A stretch of DNA of 58,506 nt from an uncultured Clostridia bacterium. GTDB taxonomy: Bacteria; Bacillota; Clostridia; TANB77; CAG-508. The translations under genes were made by a program, and so were the position numbers. The stretch spans positions 1-58,506 of the forward strand of contig CANQCU010000008.1 in NCBI GenBank assembly GCA_947590905.1, given 5' to 3'. Position 1 is the stretch's first letter. Each line of letters opens with the position of its first letter. This document shows, piece after piece, positions 1 through 7,930 of the stretch. The notes under the pieces were generated by a model that was not told the origin of the DNA, searched no databases, and was given only the letters and a program-made list of their open reading frames with translations.

Positions 1-373
1 AGCAATATGATATCCATTGCATAAAGTTAAATAGATATCTTAAAGACATTACTGCCTCTTGTCTAGTTATTTTTTTACTATTGTGAACAGCAAAATTTCC
101 AAGTTTTACAATATATTTAACTTGTGGAAATAGTTGTGTATCTAGTATATTTCTAAATGAAATTTCATGAATTAATGTTGATATGTTATCTTGATATGGC
201 ATCTTTAAGTCCATATCATTTGCATATAACCATTTCACTGCAAGTTCTAATGCTCTCCTGCTTAATATACTACATGTTACTGTATTTAATCCTATTCCAT
301 TTTCTGCTTCTATTGAAGCTTCTGCAAAACTTCTAAAAATTTCAGTTTGCTTTAAAAAATCAAAATTTGACAT
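1..373 (-). CDS. hsdR: Type I restriction enzyme R subunit, N-terminal part (runs off the window)
   Basis: Partial gene: the start codon is at 371-373 and the reading frame is open to the window edge (124 codons seen). The start is preceded by an AGGAG ribosome site. The visible part resembles the DUF4145-type N-terminal domain found on many clostridial HsdR proteins (CRRALELAVKW-like stretch, then VKLGNFAVHNSKKI). The translocase/nuclease part lies outside the window. It begins 12 bp after the OLD-family gene, so it is the last gene of the hsdM-hsdS-OLD-hsdR operon. Family assignment rests on this domain plus context. Confidence 0.72.
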   Translation of the reverse strand, partial: MSNFDFLKQTEIFRSFAEASIEAENGIGLNTVTCSILSRRALELAVKWLYANDMDLKMPYQDNISTLIHEISFRNILDTQLFPQVKYIVKLGNFAVHNSKKITRQEAVMSLRYLFNFMQWISYC

Positions 374-385
374 ATTTTACTCCTT

Positions 386-2206
386 TTATTTTTCCAAACA
401 ACTATTTATATTTTTAAATATATATTCAAAATTTGCTTTTGTTTCCTCATCAAACTCAATTTGTTCTTCTCCGTAAAGCAGTTTTCTATAATTAGGAGTT
501 GATTTTTCTCCAATTTTCCCTTTAAAATCTTTATCTGAAAACAAATTTTCTAATATACAATCACCTGTTCCATTCTCTTTTGAATAGCATATAATCTTAT
601 ACAATTCTCCATTTTCATTTTGTTTTTTCATTTGATTTATTACTCGTCTTCCAGCTGTATCATTGTCTACTAAAGCTAAAACTGTATATCCTAATCCAAC
701 TAAATAACCACACATAAATGGAACTTTTTCACAACCTGTACATGGTATAAACTTTACATTTAGATGTGAATTTAATTTCTTTACCATTGCATTTAATACA
801 TAATAATCATGTGGTCCCTCTACAACAACTAAAACATCTTTTTTATCTAAAATCAATTGGTTACTAATATTTATGCCAGTCGCTATCAAAACGGGCGATA
901 AAACATCTACATCTTTTCTTTTTTCTGTATTTTCTCTATAGCTTAAATAATCCAATGTTGTATTAAAAATTCTAGTCTCATCATCTTTATGTATAACTCT
1001 TAATGAATATAAATCTTCTGCATCTATCATATACGGACTATGAGTTGTATAAATTATTTGCATATCTGATAAATTTTTCTTAAACACATTATTTAGCAAA
1101 TCTCTTTGTGCGGTTGCATTTAAATATACATTAGGTTCATCCAATAGCAATATATAACTCTTGTTAATAATATCTTTGTTAAAATACTCATATAATCTCA
1201 GATACATACTTAAATACCATTGAGTTCCTTCACTTTCATCTGAAAATTTTAACACATTTGCTCCAGTTGCTTGATTTTTTATCCAAAAGAATATTTTTTG
1301 TGTTCCTGTATCTATGGTTATTGACAATTCAAATTTATCATCATTTGATATTTGTGAAAAAATCCTTTTAAAATTTTCAGTCATTATCTCTACAGTTTTA
1401 TTTTCTATACTTCTTATATATTGAATATCATTATTTTCTATAGCTTTTTTTACTTTTTTTATATCTATATCTGCAATATCCAAAAAATTCTTTACGATTA
1501 TATTTTCTTCTGCTTCTTCTATAGCAATACTATCTACTAATAGGTCTTTAAACGAATTAAAATATATGAATTCATATTCTGGAATCAGTTCATTATACTG
1601 CTCAGATTCAATTTCATCTAATATCAAATCTATTTTGTTTTTTATCTCTGTAGATATTTGTTTTAATTCTTCATCTGTTATTTTTTTCCAAAATCCTTTT
1701 ATATCATCAATACTAGTTTCTGTATTCAATTTCATTTTCTTCTTTAATTCTTCTGATTTAACATTTTTTATTAAACTATTAATTTCTGATATAATAGAGC
1801 TAACATTTTCATTTATCAAATCATATTCTTCTTCATTTCCGTCATAATACATCTTATATACATTCTGCTCATCATCATCAGTTATTAACTCAAATATTAT
1901 ATCTTTATCATTTTCATTGTATTTAATAATAGAATTTGGATATTTATCTTTGTACTGCTGATTCAGCATTTTTTTAACTTTTTTATCAATTTTAAAAAAT
2001 GCTTTAATTTCACTTTCATTTTCCTTTAATAAAGTATTTTTTTCTTTCTCTACAATTTCATTTCCATTTAATTTCTCAATAGCTTTTAAAATGGCACTTT
2101 TCCCTGATGCATTCTCCCCTATTATTGTTGTTAGTTTATTAGAGACCTTTAAAACTTGTCTGTCTTTTATAGATAAAAAATTTGATATTTCTATTTTTTC
2201 TAACAT
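386..2206 (-). CDS. OLD-family ATP-dependent endonuclease (AAA ATPase plus TOPRIM)
   Basis: 606 residues. The N-terminal ABC-type ATPase has Walker A GENASGKS at about residues 30-37 and a Walker B/D-loop stretch LLLDEPNVYLNA near residue 350. A C-terminal TOPRIM domain follows, with VVVEGPHDYYVL near 460 and ALVDNDTAG near 510. This architecture is that of OLD/AAA_15 nucleases, which act on DNA and often function in phage defence. The start has an AGGAG site that overlaps the end of hsdS, implying coupled translation. Its position between hsdS and hsdR suggests it is an accessory effector of the restriction locus (inference). It contains no in-frame CGG. Confidence 0.85.
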   Translation of the reverse strand: MLEKIEISNFLSIKDRQVLKVSNKLTTIIGENASGKSAILKAIEKLNGNEIVEKEKNTLLKENESEIKAFFKIDKKVKKMLNQQYKDKYPNSIIKYNENDKDIIFELITDDDEQNVYKMYYDGNEEEYDLINENVSSIISEINSLIKNVKSEELKKKMKLNTETSIDDIKGFWKKITDEELKQISTEIKNKIDLILDEIESEQYNELIPEYEFIYFNSFKDLLVDSIAIEEAEENIIVKNFLDIADIDIKKVKKAIENNDIQYIRSIENKTVEIMTENFKRIFSQISNDDKFELSITIDTGTQKIFFWIKNQATGANVLKFSDESEGTQWYLSMYLRLYEYFNKDIINKSYILLLDEPNVYLNATAQRDLLNNVFKKNLSDMQIIYTTHSPYMIDAEDLYSLRVIHKDDETRIFNTTLDYLSYRENTEKRKDVDVLSPVLIATGINISNQLILDKKDVLVVVEGPHDYYVLNAMVKKLNSHLNVKFIPCTGCEKVPFMCGYLVGLGYTVLALVDNDTAGRRVINQMKKQNENGELYKIICYSKENGTGDCILENLFSDKDFKGKIGEKSTPNYRKLLYGEEQIEFDEETKANFEYIFKNINSCLEK

Positions 2207-2217
2207 TTTTATTTCTC

Positions 2218-3384
2218 CTATCCAAAATATTTATTCATTAAACTTTCTTGTAACTTTTGTGTTTCTTCTAAACTCTTTTGTATTTCAAATTTCTGTTTAT
2301 TGATTTGTTTTACAAATTCTGCAAATCTATTTTGTAGTTCTATTGGTGGTACAATAATTTTTACTTTCTGTATTTCTCCGAGATGTAAATTCGGAACTCC
2401 AATTCCTTTTATACTTCTATCAAATTGTTCCTTTGTCATATTATTATTTATAGCTTGTACTAAATAATCAACTGAGTATTCTTTTTTAGGTCTTAATAAT
2501 GCTAAACTAACATATATATCAAATATTTCATCTTTATCAACCTTTGCACAAATACCTGTTGTTCCATTTTTTGCAAGTAAAATATCATTCTTTTGTGGTT
2601 TTACCCTTTTTACTAATTGATTATGTAATTCTAATGGAATATATTTTATATTATCCCAATTTATTACCCCTGTAGTAACATCTTTCGCAGATAAAAATTT
2701 AATACCTTTTATTTTATCATCTGTATATGTTGGTGTACTATGTGTGCCGTCTTTTATAAACTCAAAAATTTTATTTAATGCTTTAATTTCATAGTCTTTT
2801 TTATTATTTTTTATATCTCCAAACATCTCGACAAACTGAGATTTTATTATTAAATCTAATTGTTCCAACTGTTTTCTTTTTAATGTTAATAAATTAGAAA
2901 TACAATCTAATTTATTAACTATTTCTTTTTGCTTTTTTAAATCATATTTTGGTACATCAAATTTAGACAACCAACCTGTATTTAAGTTTATTTGAGCTAC
3001 CCCTTTTACATTTTTTCTTACTTGTTGCATAAAACAATTTGAGTTCATCCAATACTTTATATATTCCATAATATATTCTGTATTTTTTAGTCTTAAAAAA
3101 CCCAAACTAACAAAACTCCCAAATTTATGTGTATTTTTATCAATTATTACAGGTTTTCCAATAGTTCCAACTCGACAAAAAAGCATATCTCCAATTTGTG
3201 GTTTTGCTCCACTAGGTAGCTTATTGTATTCTTCTTCAGTTATATAATGACATTTTGAATAATCTATTTCTCCATTACTAATATCTTTTACAGATAAAAA
3301 AGGTATTCCTTTTTCTACATATTTTGGTGTATGTGTTAATCCTAAATAAATATTAACTATTTCTTCTAATTTAATATACTCCAT
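2218..3384 (-). CDS. hsdS: Type I restriction-modification specificity subunit S
   Basis: 388 residues with two target-recognition domains, each followed by a helical spacer. The first half begins near the N-terminus (VNIYLGLTHTPKY, then GIPFLSVKDIS) and the second repeats the pattern near residue 210 (FIKDGTHSTPTY, then GIKFLSAKDVT). The two TRDs probably recognise the two halves of a bipartite DNA target. The start is preceded by GGAGGTGG. It lies 87 bp after hsdM and overlaps the regulatory region of the OLD gene. TRDs are the variable part of such systems, so the target sequence cannot be read from the protein. Confidence 0.9.
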   Translation of the reverse strand: MEYIKLEEIVNIYLGLTHTPKYVEKGIPFLSVKDISNGEIDYSKCHYITEEEYNKLPSGAKPQIGDMLFCRVGTIGKPVIIDKNTHKFGSFVSLGFLRLKNTEYIMEYIKYWMNSNCFMQQVRKNVKGVAQINLNTGWLSKFDVPKYDLKKQKEIVNKLDCISNLLTLKRKQLEQLDLIIKSQFVEMFGDIKNNKKDYEIKALNKIFEFIKDGTHSTPTYTDDKIKGIKFLSAKDVTTGVINWDNIKYIPLELHNQLVKRVKPQKNDILLAKNGTTGICAKVDKDEIFDIYVSLALLRPKKEYSVDYLVQAINNNMTKEQFDRSIKGIGVPNLHLGEIQKVKIIVPPIELQNRFAEFVKQINKQKFEIQKSLEETQKLQESLMNKYFG

Positions 3385-3471
3385 TATGCCACCTCCAATT
3401 ATTTGAAAGTAGTATTTCGACCAAATGATATTTCATACGTAAATCCATCTGTTCTAATTTTATTTTTTTCA

Positions 3472-4926
3472 CTATAATATTTCCTCCAACTCTTTTAATT
3501 TTCGTTGAATTTTATTTTCCATTTCAATTATTCTTTTTAAAATAACTTTAGGTTTTTCATATTCTTTCTTTTCTACTACAATTTCTTTATATTTGTTAAT
3601 AGATAAATCATAATCATTTTCTACTATTTCTTCTTTTGAAACAAAGAATGATTTTTCTGTTCTTGCTCTTTCTTGTTCTTCTTTTGAGTTTCTATTTTTA
3701 AATCTTTTTATAATATCTGGTATATCATTTTCTTTTACTGGTTGTCTTTGATCATCTAAACTAAAACCATCTGCTGTCATATCATAAAACCATACTTTAT
3801 CTGTTCCTCCATCACCTGTTTTTGTGAATATCATAATAGCCGTAGAAACTCCAGCATATGGCTTAAATACTCCACTTGGCATTGAAATTACTGCTTCTAA
3901 TCTATGTTTTTCTATTATTTCTTTTCTTATTGCTTTATGAGCATTTGAACTACCAAATAACACTCCATCTGGCACTATTGATGCAGCTCGTCCTCCTGTT
4001 CTTAATATTCTTAGAAATAGTGCTAAAAATAACAACTCTGTTTTTTTAGTTTTTGTAATACTTAATAAATCTTTTGAAGTTCTTTCGCTATCAATAGATC
4101 CCTTAAAAGGTGGATTGGCAAGCACAAGTGTATATTTGCTGTTATCTTCATTATCTTCTGATAAGGAATCTTTATATGATATATTTGGATTCTCAATACC
4201 ATGTTGCATTAAATTCATTGCTCCAATTCTAAGCATTGTTCTATCCATATCAAATCCATAAAACATCGTATTATTAAAATGTTCTTTTAGATTTTCTGTT
4301 AAAAACAATTCATTTCTATTATTTCTTAAATATTCTCCTGCCTCAACTAAAAAGCCTGCACTTCCAGCAGCTGGATCAACAATTATATCTTCTGGAGTAG
4401 GTTTCATTAATTCTACCATCATTCTAATAATATGTCTTGGTGTTCTAAATTGACCATTTGTTCCTGCAGTAGATAATTTTGAAAGTAGATACTCATATAC
4501 ATCTCCTTTTGTGTCTCTATCTTTCATTTTTAATTTATCTATGGCAGTTACAACTCTTTGTAATATAATAGGTGTTGGTATAATAAATATTGCATCTTCC
4601 ATATATTTTGCATATCCAGAATCTTTATTATTGCTTAATGTTTTTATAAATGGAAATACATCTTCGCCAACTATTTTATACATTTTTTCAGCTGGATAGT
4701 TTTTAAATATGCTCCATCTGCAATCCTGATGCTTTTCATCAAAAATTCTTTTTGTTTTTATTCCTAACATATTATCATTTTTTTCATGTGCTATATCTAT
4801 ATCATCTAATCCTTTTATAAATAAAAGGTATGTAATTTGTTCTATGACCGTTAATGGATTGGTTACTCCACCTTCCCAAAAGTTTGTCCATATTCTATCT
4901 ATTATACTTTTTGTTTCTTGTTCCAT
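3472..4926 (-). CDS. hsdM: Type I restriction-modification DNA methyltransferase subunit M
   Basis: About 484 residues from the start I prefer, ATG at 4926. The upstream ATG at 4938 overlaps the GGAGG site that would serve the 4926 start. It is an N6-adenine methyltransferase with the HsdM_N helical domain (IWTNFWEGGV), the SAM-binding motif DPAAGSAGFL near residue 190 and the catalytic NPPF motif near 275. With HsdS it methylates the recognition site, and with HsdR it forms the restriction complex. It is the first gene of the operon, and the region upstream (4927-5091) is the likely promoter. Confidence 0.93.
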   Translation of the reverse strand: MEQETKSIIDRIWTNFWEGGVTNPLTVIEQITYLLFIKGLDDIDIAHEKNDNMLGIKTKRIFDEKHQDCRWSIFKNYPAEKMYKIVGEDVFPFIKTLSNNKDSGYAKYMEDAIFIIPTPIILQRVVTAIDKLKMKDRDTKGDVYEYLLSKLSTAGTNGQFRTPRHIIRMMVELMKPTPEDIIVDPAAGSAGFLVEAGEYLRNNRNELFLTENLKEHFNNTMFYGFDMDRTMLRIGAMNLMQHGIENPNISYKDSLSEDNEDNSKYTLVLANPPFKGSIDSERTSKDLLSITKTKKTELLFLALFLRILRTGGRAASIVPDGVLFGSSNAHKAIRKEIIEKHRLEAVISMPSGVFKPYAGVSTAIMIFTKTGDGGTDKVWFYDMTADGFSLDDQRQPVKENDIPDIIKRFKNRNSKEEQERARTEKSFFVSKEEIVENDYDLSINKYKEIVVEKKEYEKPKVILKRIIEMENKIQRKLKELEEIL

Positions 4927-5091
4927 TTCTTCCTCCATTAGTTACATTATTTCATGATGTATTTTATCATAAAACGACTATTTTCTCAACCTATACTTGA
5001 AAATATTAAAACTAACTTAAAGAAAAGTTTGTACTTATTAATACTCAAATGTGCTATTTATTATGTGCTGCCTCATCTCCATTTCCATCTA

Positions 5092-6054
5092 TCACAAATA
5101 CATCAGCCTGGAAGAATATCCCACTTTAGGTTCTTCTTCTTTAAACCTCTCTACATCATTCTCATTGATTTTATATGTTAAATCTTCAACTATCTCTATA
5201 TCCCCTCTTGACTTTATTTCCTTGATAATATCTTCTACTTCACAATTATTCTCACTAGCATATGCTCTAATTGCTATTTCTGATATTTTGTTAGAATCTC
5301 TAACTTCTTTTGCAATTTCAGCAATTCTTTCTTTTGGAAATAAAATATTTTTTCCATTTACAGAAAATGCATTAGCTAAAATAGTATTTAGCTTTTCATT
5401 TTGTTTAAAAAATAATTTAACAAATTGTGAATCAGTATCTTCATTTGCTTCTAAACCAAATGCATGTTGTTCTATAGGTCTTTGAAATCTCTGTGCTCCC
5501 TCTGCATGTATATTTGGGTTTAATAATGGAAAAGAGTCATTGTATCTCTTTAAAACTCCTATTCCATCTTTTACAATTTCATATTCTTCCTTGTCTTTGT
5601 TATATCTATTTGTAGCAAAGAAAGCTGCAACTCCTACATCTGATGTCAAATCTATTAAATTAGTTTTTAATTCATAATGTTCTGCAATTGCTAAAAAATC
5701 TACATTTACATTTTCTTCTATGTCCATTTTTATTCTATCATATGTACGTAAAATACACTCTAATTCTTTTATTTTCAACTTATTTAGAAGAATATCTTTT
5801 GCATTATCACCTCTATATATGTTAGCAATGCATTCTCCATAATCCCTATATTCTCCTCTATATAATAAAGTGATAAAATTATGTCCAAAAGGAATCGCTC
5901 CTGTTTTCCCATCTAATAATGTTATAACATTATAACTCGTATCTCTAATTAAAATTTTTCCTTCAGATATTTCATCCTTTAATTTTAGCAATGGATTATT
6001 AGGTTCAAACTCTCTGATTGCTTCAAATATATCTTCATATATGTTATTCTCCAT
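5092..6054 (-). CDS. FRG-domain protein
   Basis: About 320 residues from the ATG at 6054, which has an AAGGAG site 5 bases upstream. An alternative start at 6081 abuts the nth stop codon. It contains the FRG-domain pattern: an early FITLLYRGE stretch, then AEHYELKTNLIDLTSDVGVAAFFAT (given here only as the family's typical H-Y-G-L-T-x-L-D-T layout), and a later QRPIEQHAFGLE segment. FRG proteins have no settled biochemical role but are common in mobile and defence regions. It sits between nth and the restriction locus. No CGG recoding site is present. Confidence 0.7.
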   Translation of the reverse strand: MENNIYEDIFEAIREFEPNNPLLKLKDEISEGKILIRDTSYNVITLLDGKTGAIPFGHNFITLLYRGEYRDYGECIANIYRGDNAKDILLNKLKIKELECILRTYDRIKMDIEENVNVDFLAIAEHYELKTNLIDLTSDVGVAAFFATNRYNKDKEEYEIVKDGIGVLKRYNDSFPLLNPNIHAEGAQRFQRPIEQHAFGLEANEDTDSQFVKLFFKQNEKLNTILANAFSVNGKNILFPKERIAEIAKEVRDSNKISEIAIRAYASENNCEVEDIIKEIKSRGDIEIVEDLTYKINENDVERFKEEEPKVGYSSRLMYL

Positions 6055-6081
6055 GTCTTCTCCTTTTCCATAATTTTCCAT

Positions 6082-6715
6082 TTAATTTCTCTTCTTATAC
6101 TCCTCGCACATCGCATTAATTACGCATTTCTCACATTTTGGACTCCTTGCTGTGCAAGTATTTCTTCCGTGCCAAATAAATAAATGGTTTATGTCTTTAT
6201 AATCCTCTTTATCAAAAATTTTAAGTAGATCTTGTTCTATTTTTTCAGGTTCTTTTTCTTTACTAAGTCCGAAGTTTATTTGCAATTCTTTTGCAATGTG
6301 TATCTACTGCAATGCCTTGTGCATCTCCAAAGGCTTCAAGCATTACTACATTTGCACTCTTTCTTCCAACTCCTGGAAGGCTCATAAGTTCTTCCATTGT
6401 TTTTGGAACCTCTCCATTATATTTTTCTAATATTTCTTTAGCACATGCTTTTATATTTTTTGCTTTATTTTTATAAAATCCACACGGATGTATCAACTCT
6501 TCTAAAGTATTTATATCTATTTCAGCAAAATCTTTAGGTGTACTATATTTTGCAAATATTCCCGGTGTCGTTTTATTTACTCTTTCGTCTGTGCATTGTG
6601 CTGAAAGCATAACTGCGACCAGCATTTCAAATGGTGTATTAAAGTCTAGACTACATTTCGCATCTGGATATGTTTTTTTCAATATTTCTACTAATTCTTT
6701 ATTTCTTTTTCCCAT
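6082..6715 (-). CDS. nth: Endonuclease III, with one CGGA recoding site
   Basis: Base-excision repair DNA glycosylase/AP lyase for oxidised pyrimidines. Read with one +1 event, it is 210 residues, the normal length. It has the helix-hairpin-helix LPGVGRKSANVV with the catalytic Lys, the catalytic Asp in VDTH, and the 4Fe-4S ligand pattern C-x6-C-x2-C-x5-C at the C-terminus. Under the standard code it stops one codon after CTT CGG (stop at 6263) and loses the Fe-S domain. Reading CGGA at complement(6268-6271) as Gly149 gives NKLGLSKE, matching the family's conserved RLGL. The FRG gene starts right after its stop codon. Confidence 0.93.
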
Positions 6716-6850
6716 ATTTCCTCCACTCTATATGTTTTTAATTAAATTATATTATATTTTACTTTTCCATATTTTTCCATATCGTTTTTTGTCTTCTTAA
6801 TTTATTTGTATATTTTTTTCCACTCCATCACTATTTTTATGTTTATTTAA

Positions 6851-6870
6851 TATAATGATTATATAGGAGG
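6851..6870 (+). promoter_or_regulatory. -10 box and ribosome site of the spoVM mini-operon
   Basis: TATAAT at 6851-6856 and AGGAGG at 6865-6870 precede the ATG at 6880. No convincing -35 box is visible, so a sporulation sigma factor is possible (inference). Confidence 0.45.
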
Positions 6871-6879
6871 TAAGGTATT

Positions 6880-7029
6880 ATGTTTAAGCTTCTAAAGAAA
6901 ACTTTTGCAGTATGCATGATTGGCTTTGGTTTAGGAATGCTTTTTGTACTCCTACTTCCAATATGTGGTTGGCTATTTATAATTGGTGTAATCGTAATTA
7001 TTGTTGGTCTGATTTGGTTATCATGTTAA
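6880..7029 (+). CDS. Small two-helix membrane protein upstream of spoVM
   Basis: 49 residues, beginning MFKLLKKTFAVCMIGFGL after a perfect AGGAGG site. The protein is almost entirely hydrophobic, with two membrane segments separated by a short PICGW turn. It ends one base before the ribosome site of spoVM, so the two are probably co-transcribed. I do not recognise a family. The linkage suggests a sporulation role (inference). Confidence 0.7.
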   Translation: MFKLLKKTFAVCMIGFGLGMLFVLLLPICGWLFIIGVIVIIVGLIWLSC

Positions 7030-7047
7030 AGGAGTGTGTATTTTTAT

Positions 7048-7122
7048 ATGACAATAGTTGTAAAAAAAGTTCCTAAATTTTTACGTGGTTTTGTAAAGTT
7101 TATTTTTGGTATCAAAGATTAA
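7048..7122 (+). CDS. spoVM: Stage V sporulation protein M
   Basis: 24-residue peptide, close in length to Bacillus SpoVM (26). It shares the amphipathic-helix core: VPKFLRGFVKFIFG here against LPKFLGGIVRAMLG in Bacillus, including the Pro that matters for recognising positively curved membrane. SpoVM anchors the spore coat base layer (SpoIVA) on the forespore. GGAG stands 14 bases upstream. The neighbouring convergent rpmB supports the call, since spoVM and rpmB are also neighbours in Bacillus. Confidence 0.85.
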   Translation: MTIVVKKVPKFLRGFVKFIFGIKD

Positions 7123-7142
7123 TACATACATCATGTAGTATT

Positions 7143-7172
7143 AAAAAAGAGTAGATGTTTTCTACTCTTTTT
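7143..7172. terminator. Bidirectional terminator between spoVM and rpmB
   Basis: Stem GAGTAGA/TCTACTC with a 5-base loop, flanked by an A-run on one side and a T-run on the other. It can end both the rightward spoVM transcript and the leftward rpmB transcript. Confidence 0.8.
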
Positions 7173-7181
7173 CTCTTTATA

Positions 7182-7379
7182 TTAAACTCTATTAACTTTT
7201 CCAGAACGTAAACATTTTGTACATACCTTTATTCTCTTTGGTTGGCCATTTTCCATAACTTTTACGCTTTGTAAATTAGGTTTCCAAGTTCTTGTACTTC
7301 TCTTACTTACGTGAGAACGGGCAATGCTTAGTTTATTTCCATAGCTCATAGATTTTTCACAAATTGCACATTTTGCCAT
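7182..7379 (-). CDS. rpmB: Ribosomal protein bL28
   Basis: 65 residues starting MAKCAICEKSMSYGN. The ATG at 7379 has a GGAGGTG site 10 bases upstream; an in-frame start at 7397 lacks one. The N-terminal CxxC and C-terminal CxxC pair (CTKCLRSGKV) give a zinc-binding L28 of the C+ type. It is part of the 50S subunit. No recoding site. Confidence 0.95.
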   Translation of the reverse strand: MAKCAICEKSMSYGNKLSIARSHVSKRSTRTWKPNLQSVKVMENGQPKRIKVCTKCLRSGKVNRV

Positions 7380-7496
7380 TTTATATCGCACCTCCAATTT
7401 TGTTTTTTAGACTGACTATTTTATACTATACCACAATTTTCTTAAAATTACAAGTATTTTTTGTTAAATTTTATGAAATTTCACTATATAATATTT

Positions 7497-7632
7497 TCTA
7501 AAGACTTTTAATTATTTATTCGTAAAAGTTGCGCAAGCGATTAAACGTAGCGAAGTGCGAAGTGGAGCAACTTACATATTAATTTAAATTCTGTAGCAAA
7601 GCTCTAGGAATAAATAATTAAAAGTTTTAGAA
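7497..7632 (+). repeat. Hairpin repeat, copy A
   Basis: Outer inverted arms (TCTAAAGACTTTTAATTATT against its near complement at 7608-7631) enclose a core shared with three other copies in the window: GCGCAAGCGATTAAACGTAG, then GAAGTGCGAAGTGGAGCAAC, then TTACATATTAATTT and GTAGCAAAGCTC. The core is far more CG-rich than its surroundings. It lies between rpmB and the DUF1540 gene, in a 330-bp stretch with no other feature. Confidence 0.75.
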
Positions 7633-7709
7633 TTTAATAAACGAATTTTCCTACTTCATGCATATTTTTCATTCTTCGAGTAATACTATACAGTTGTGAG
7701 GTGATAACT

Positions 7710-7839
7710 TTGACTAATATAAATTGTTCTGCAAATTGTATTTATCAAAAGGACCGGTAAGTGTTCTTTTGAAGATATTTCTGCTAAAACTCTTACTATC
7801 GGCTCAAATTGTGCATATTTTACACCTAAGTCTGAATAA
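7710..7839 (+). CDS. DUF1540-type Cys-rich small protein, with one CGGT recoding site
   Basis: 42 residues under the recoded reading, with a TTG start at 7710 preceded by GAGGTG. Under the standard code it ends after 16 codons at GAC CGG TAA. Reading CGGT at 7755-7758 as Gly16 gives NCIYQKDGKCSFEDI and continues to SNCAYFTPKSE. The spacing of four Cys residues and the YxKDGxC motif match the DUF1540 family of clostridial small, probably metal-binding proteins. It is easily missed because both the TTG start and the recoding hide it. Confidence 0.72.
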
Positions 7840-7930
7840 TAGTTATTTTCTACTGAGGTTTGGTAAAACTTTATTATATTTATTTGGCAATAATTTTCAT
7901 ATCTCACATAATATATTCTTTTTTCACAAT

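Noticed and set aside
3385-3471. Possible short peptide between hsdM and hsdS
   Set aside because: Several small frames are open but none has a convincing start and ribosome site. The stretch is better seen as spacer.
7686-7907. Minus-strand ORF of 73 codons
   Set aside because: It lies antisense to the recoded DUF1540 gene, has no ribosome site and no recognisable protein pattern.
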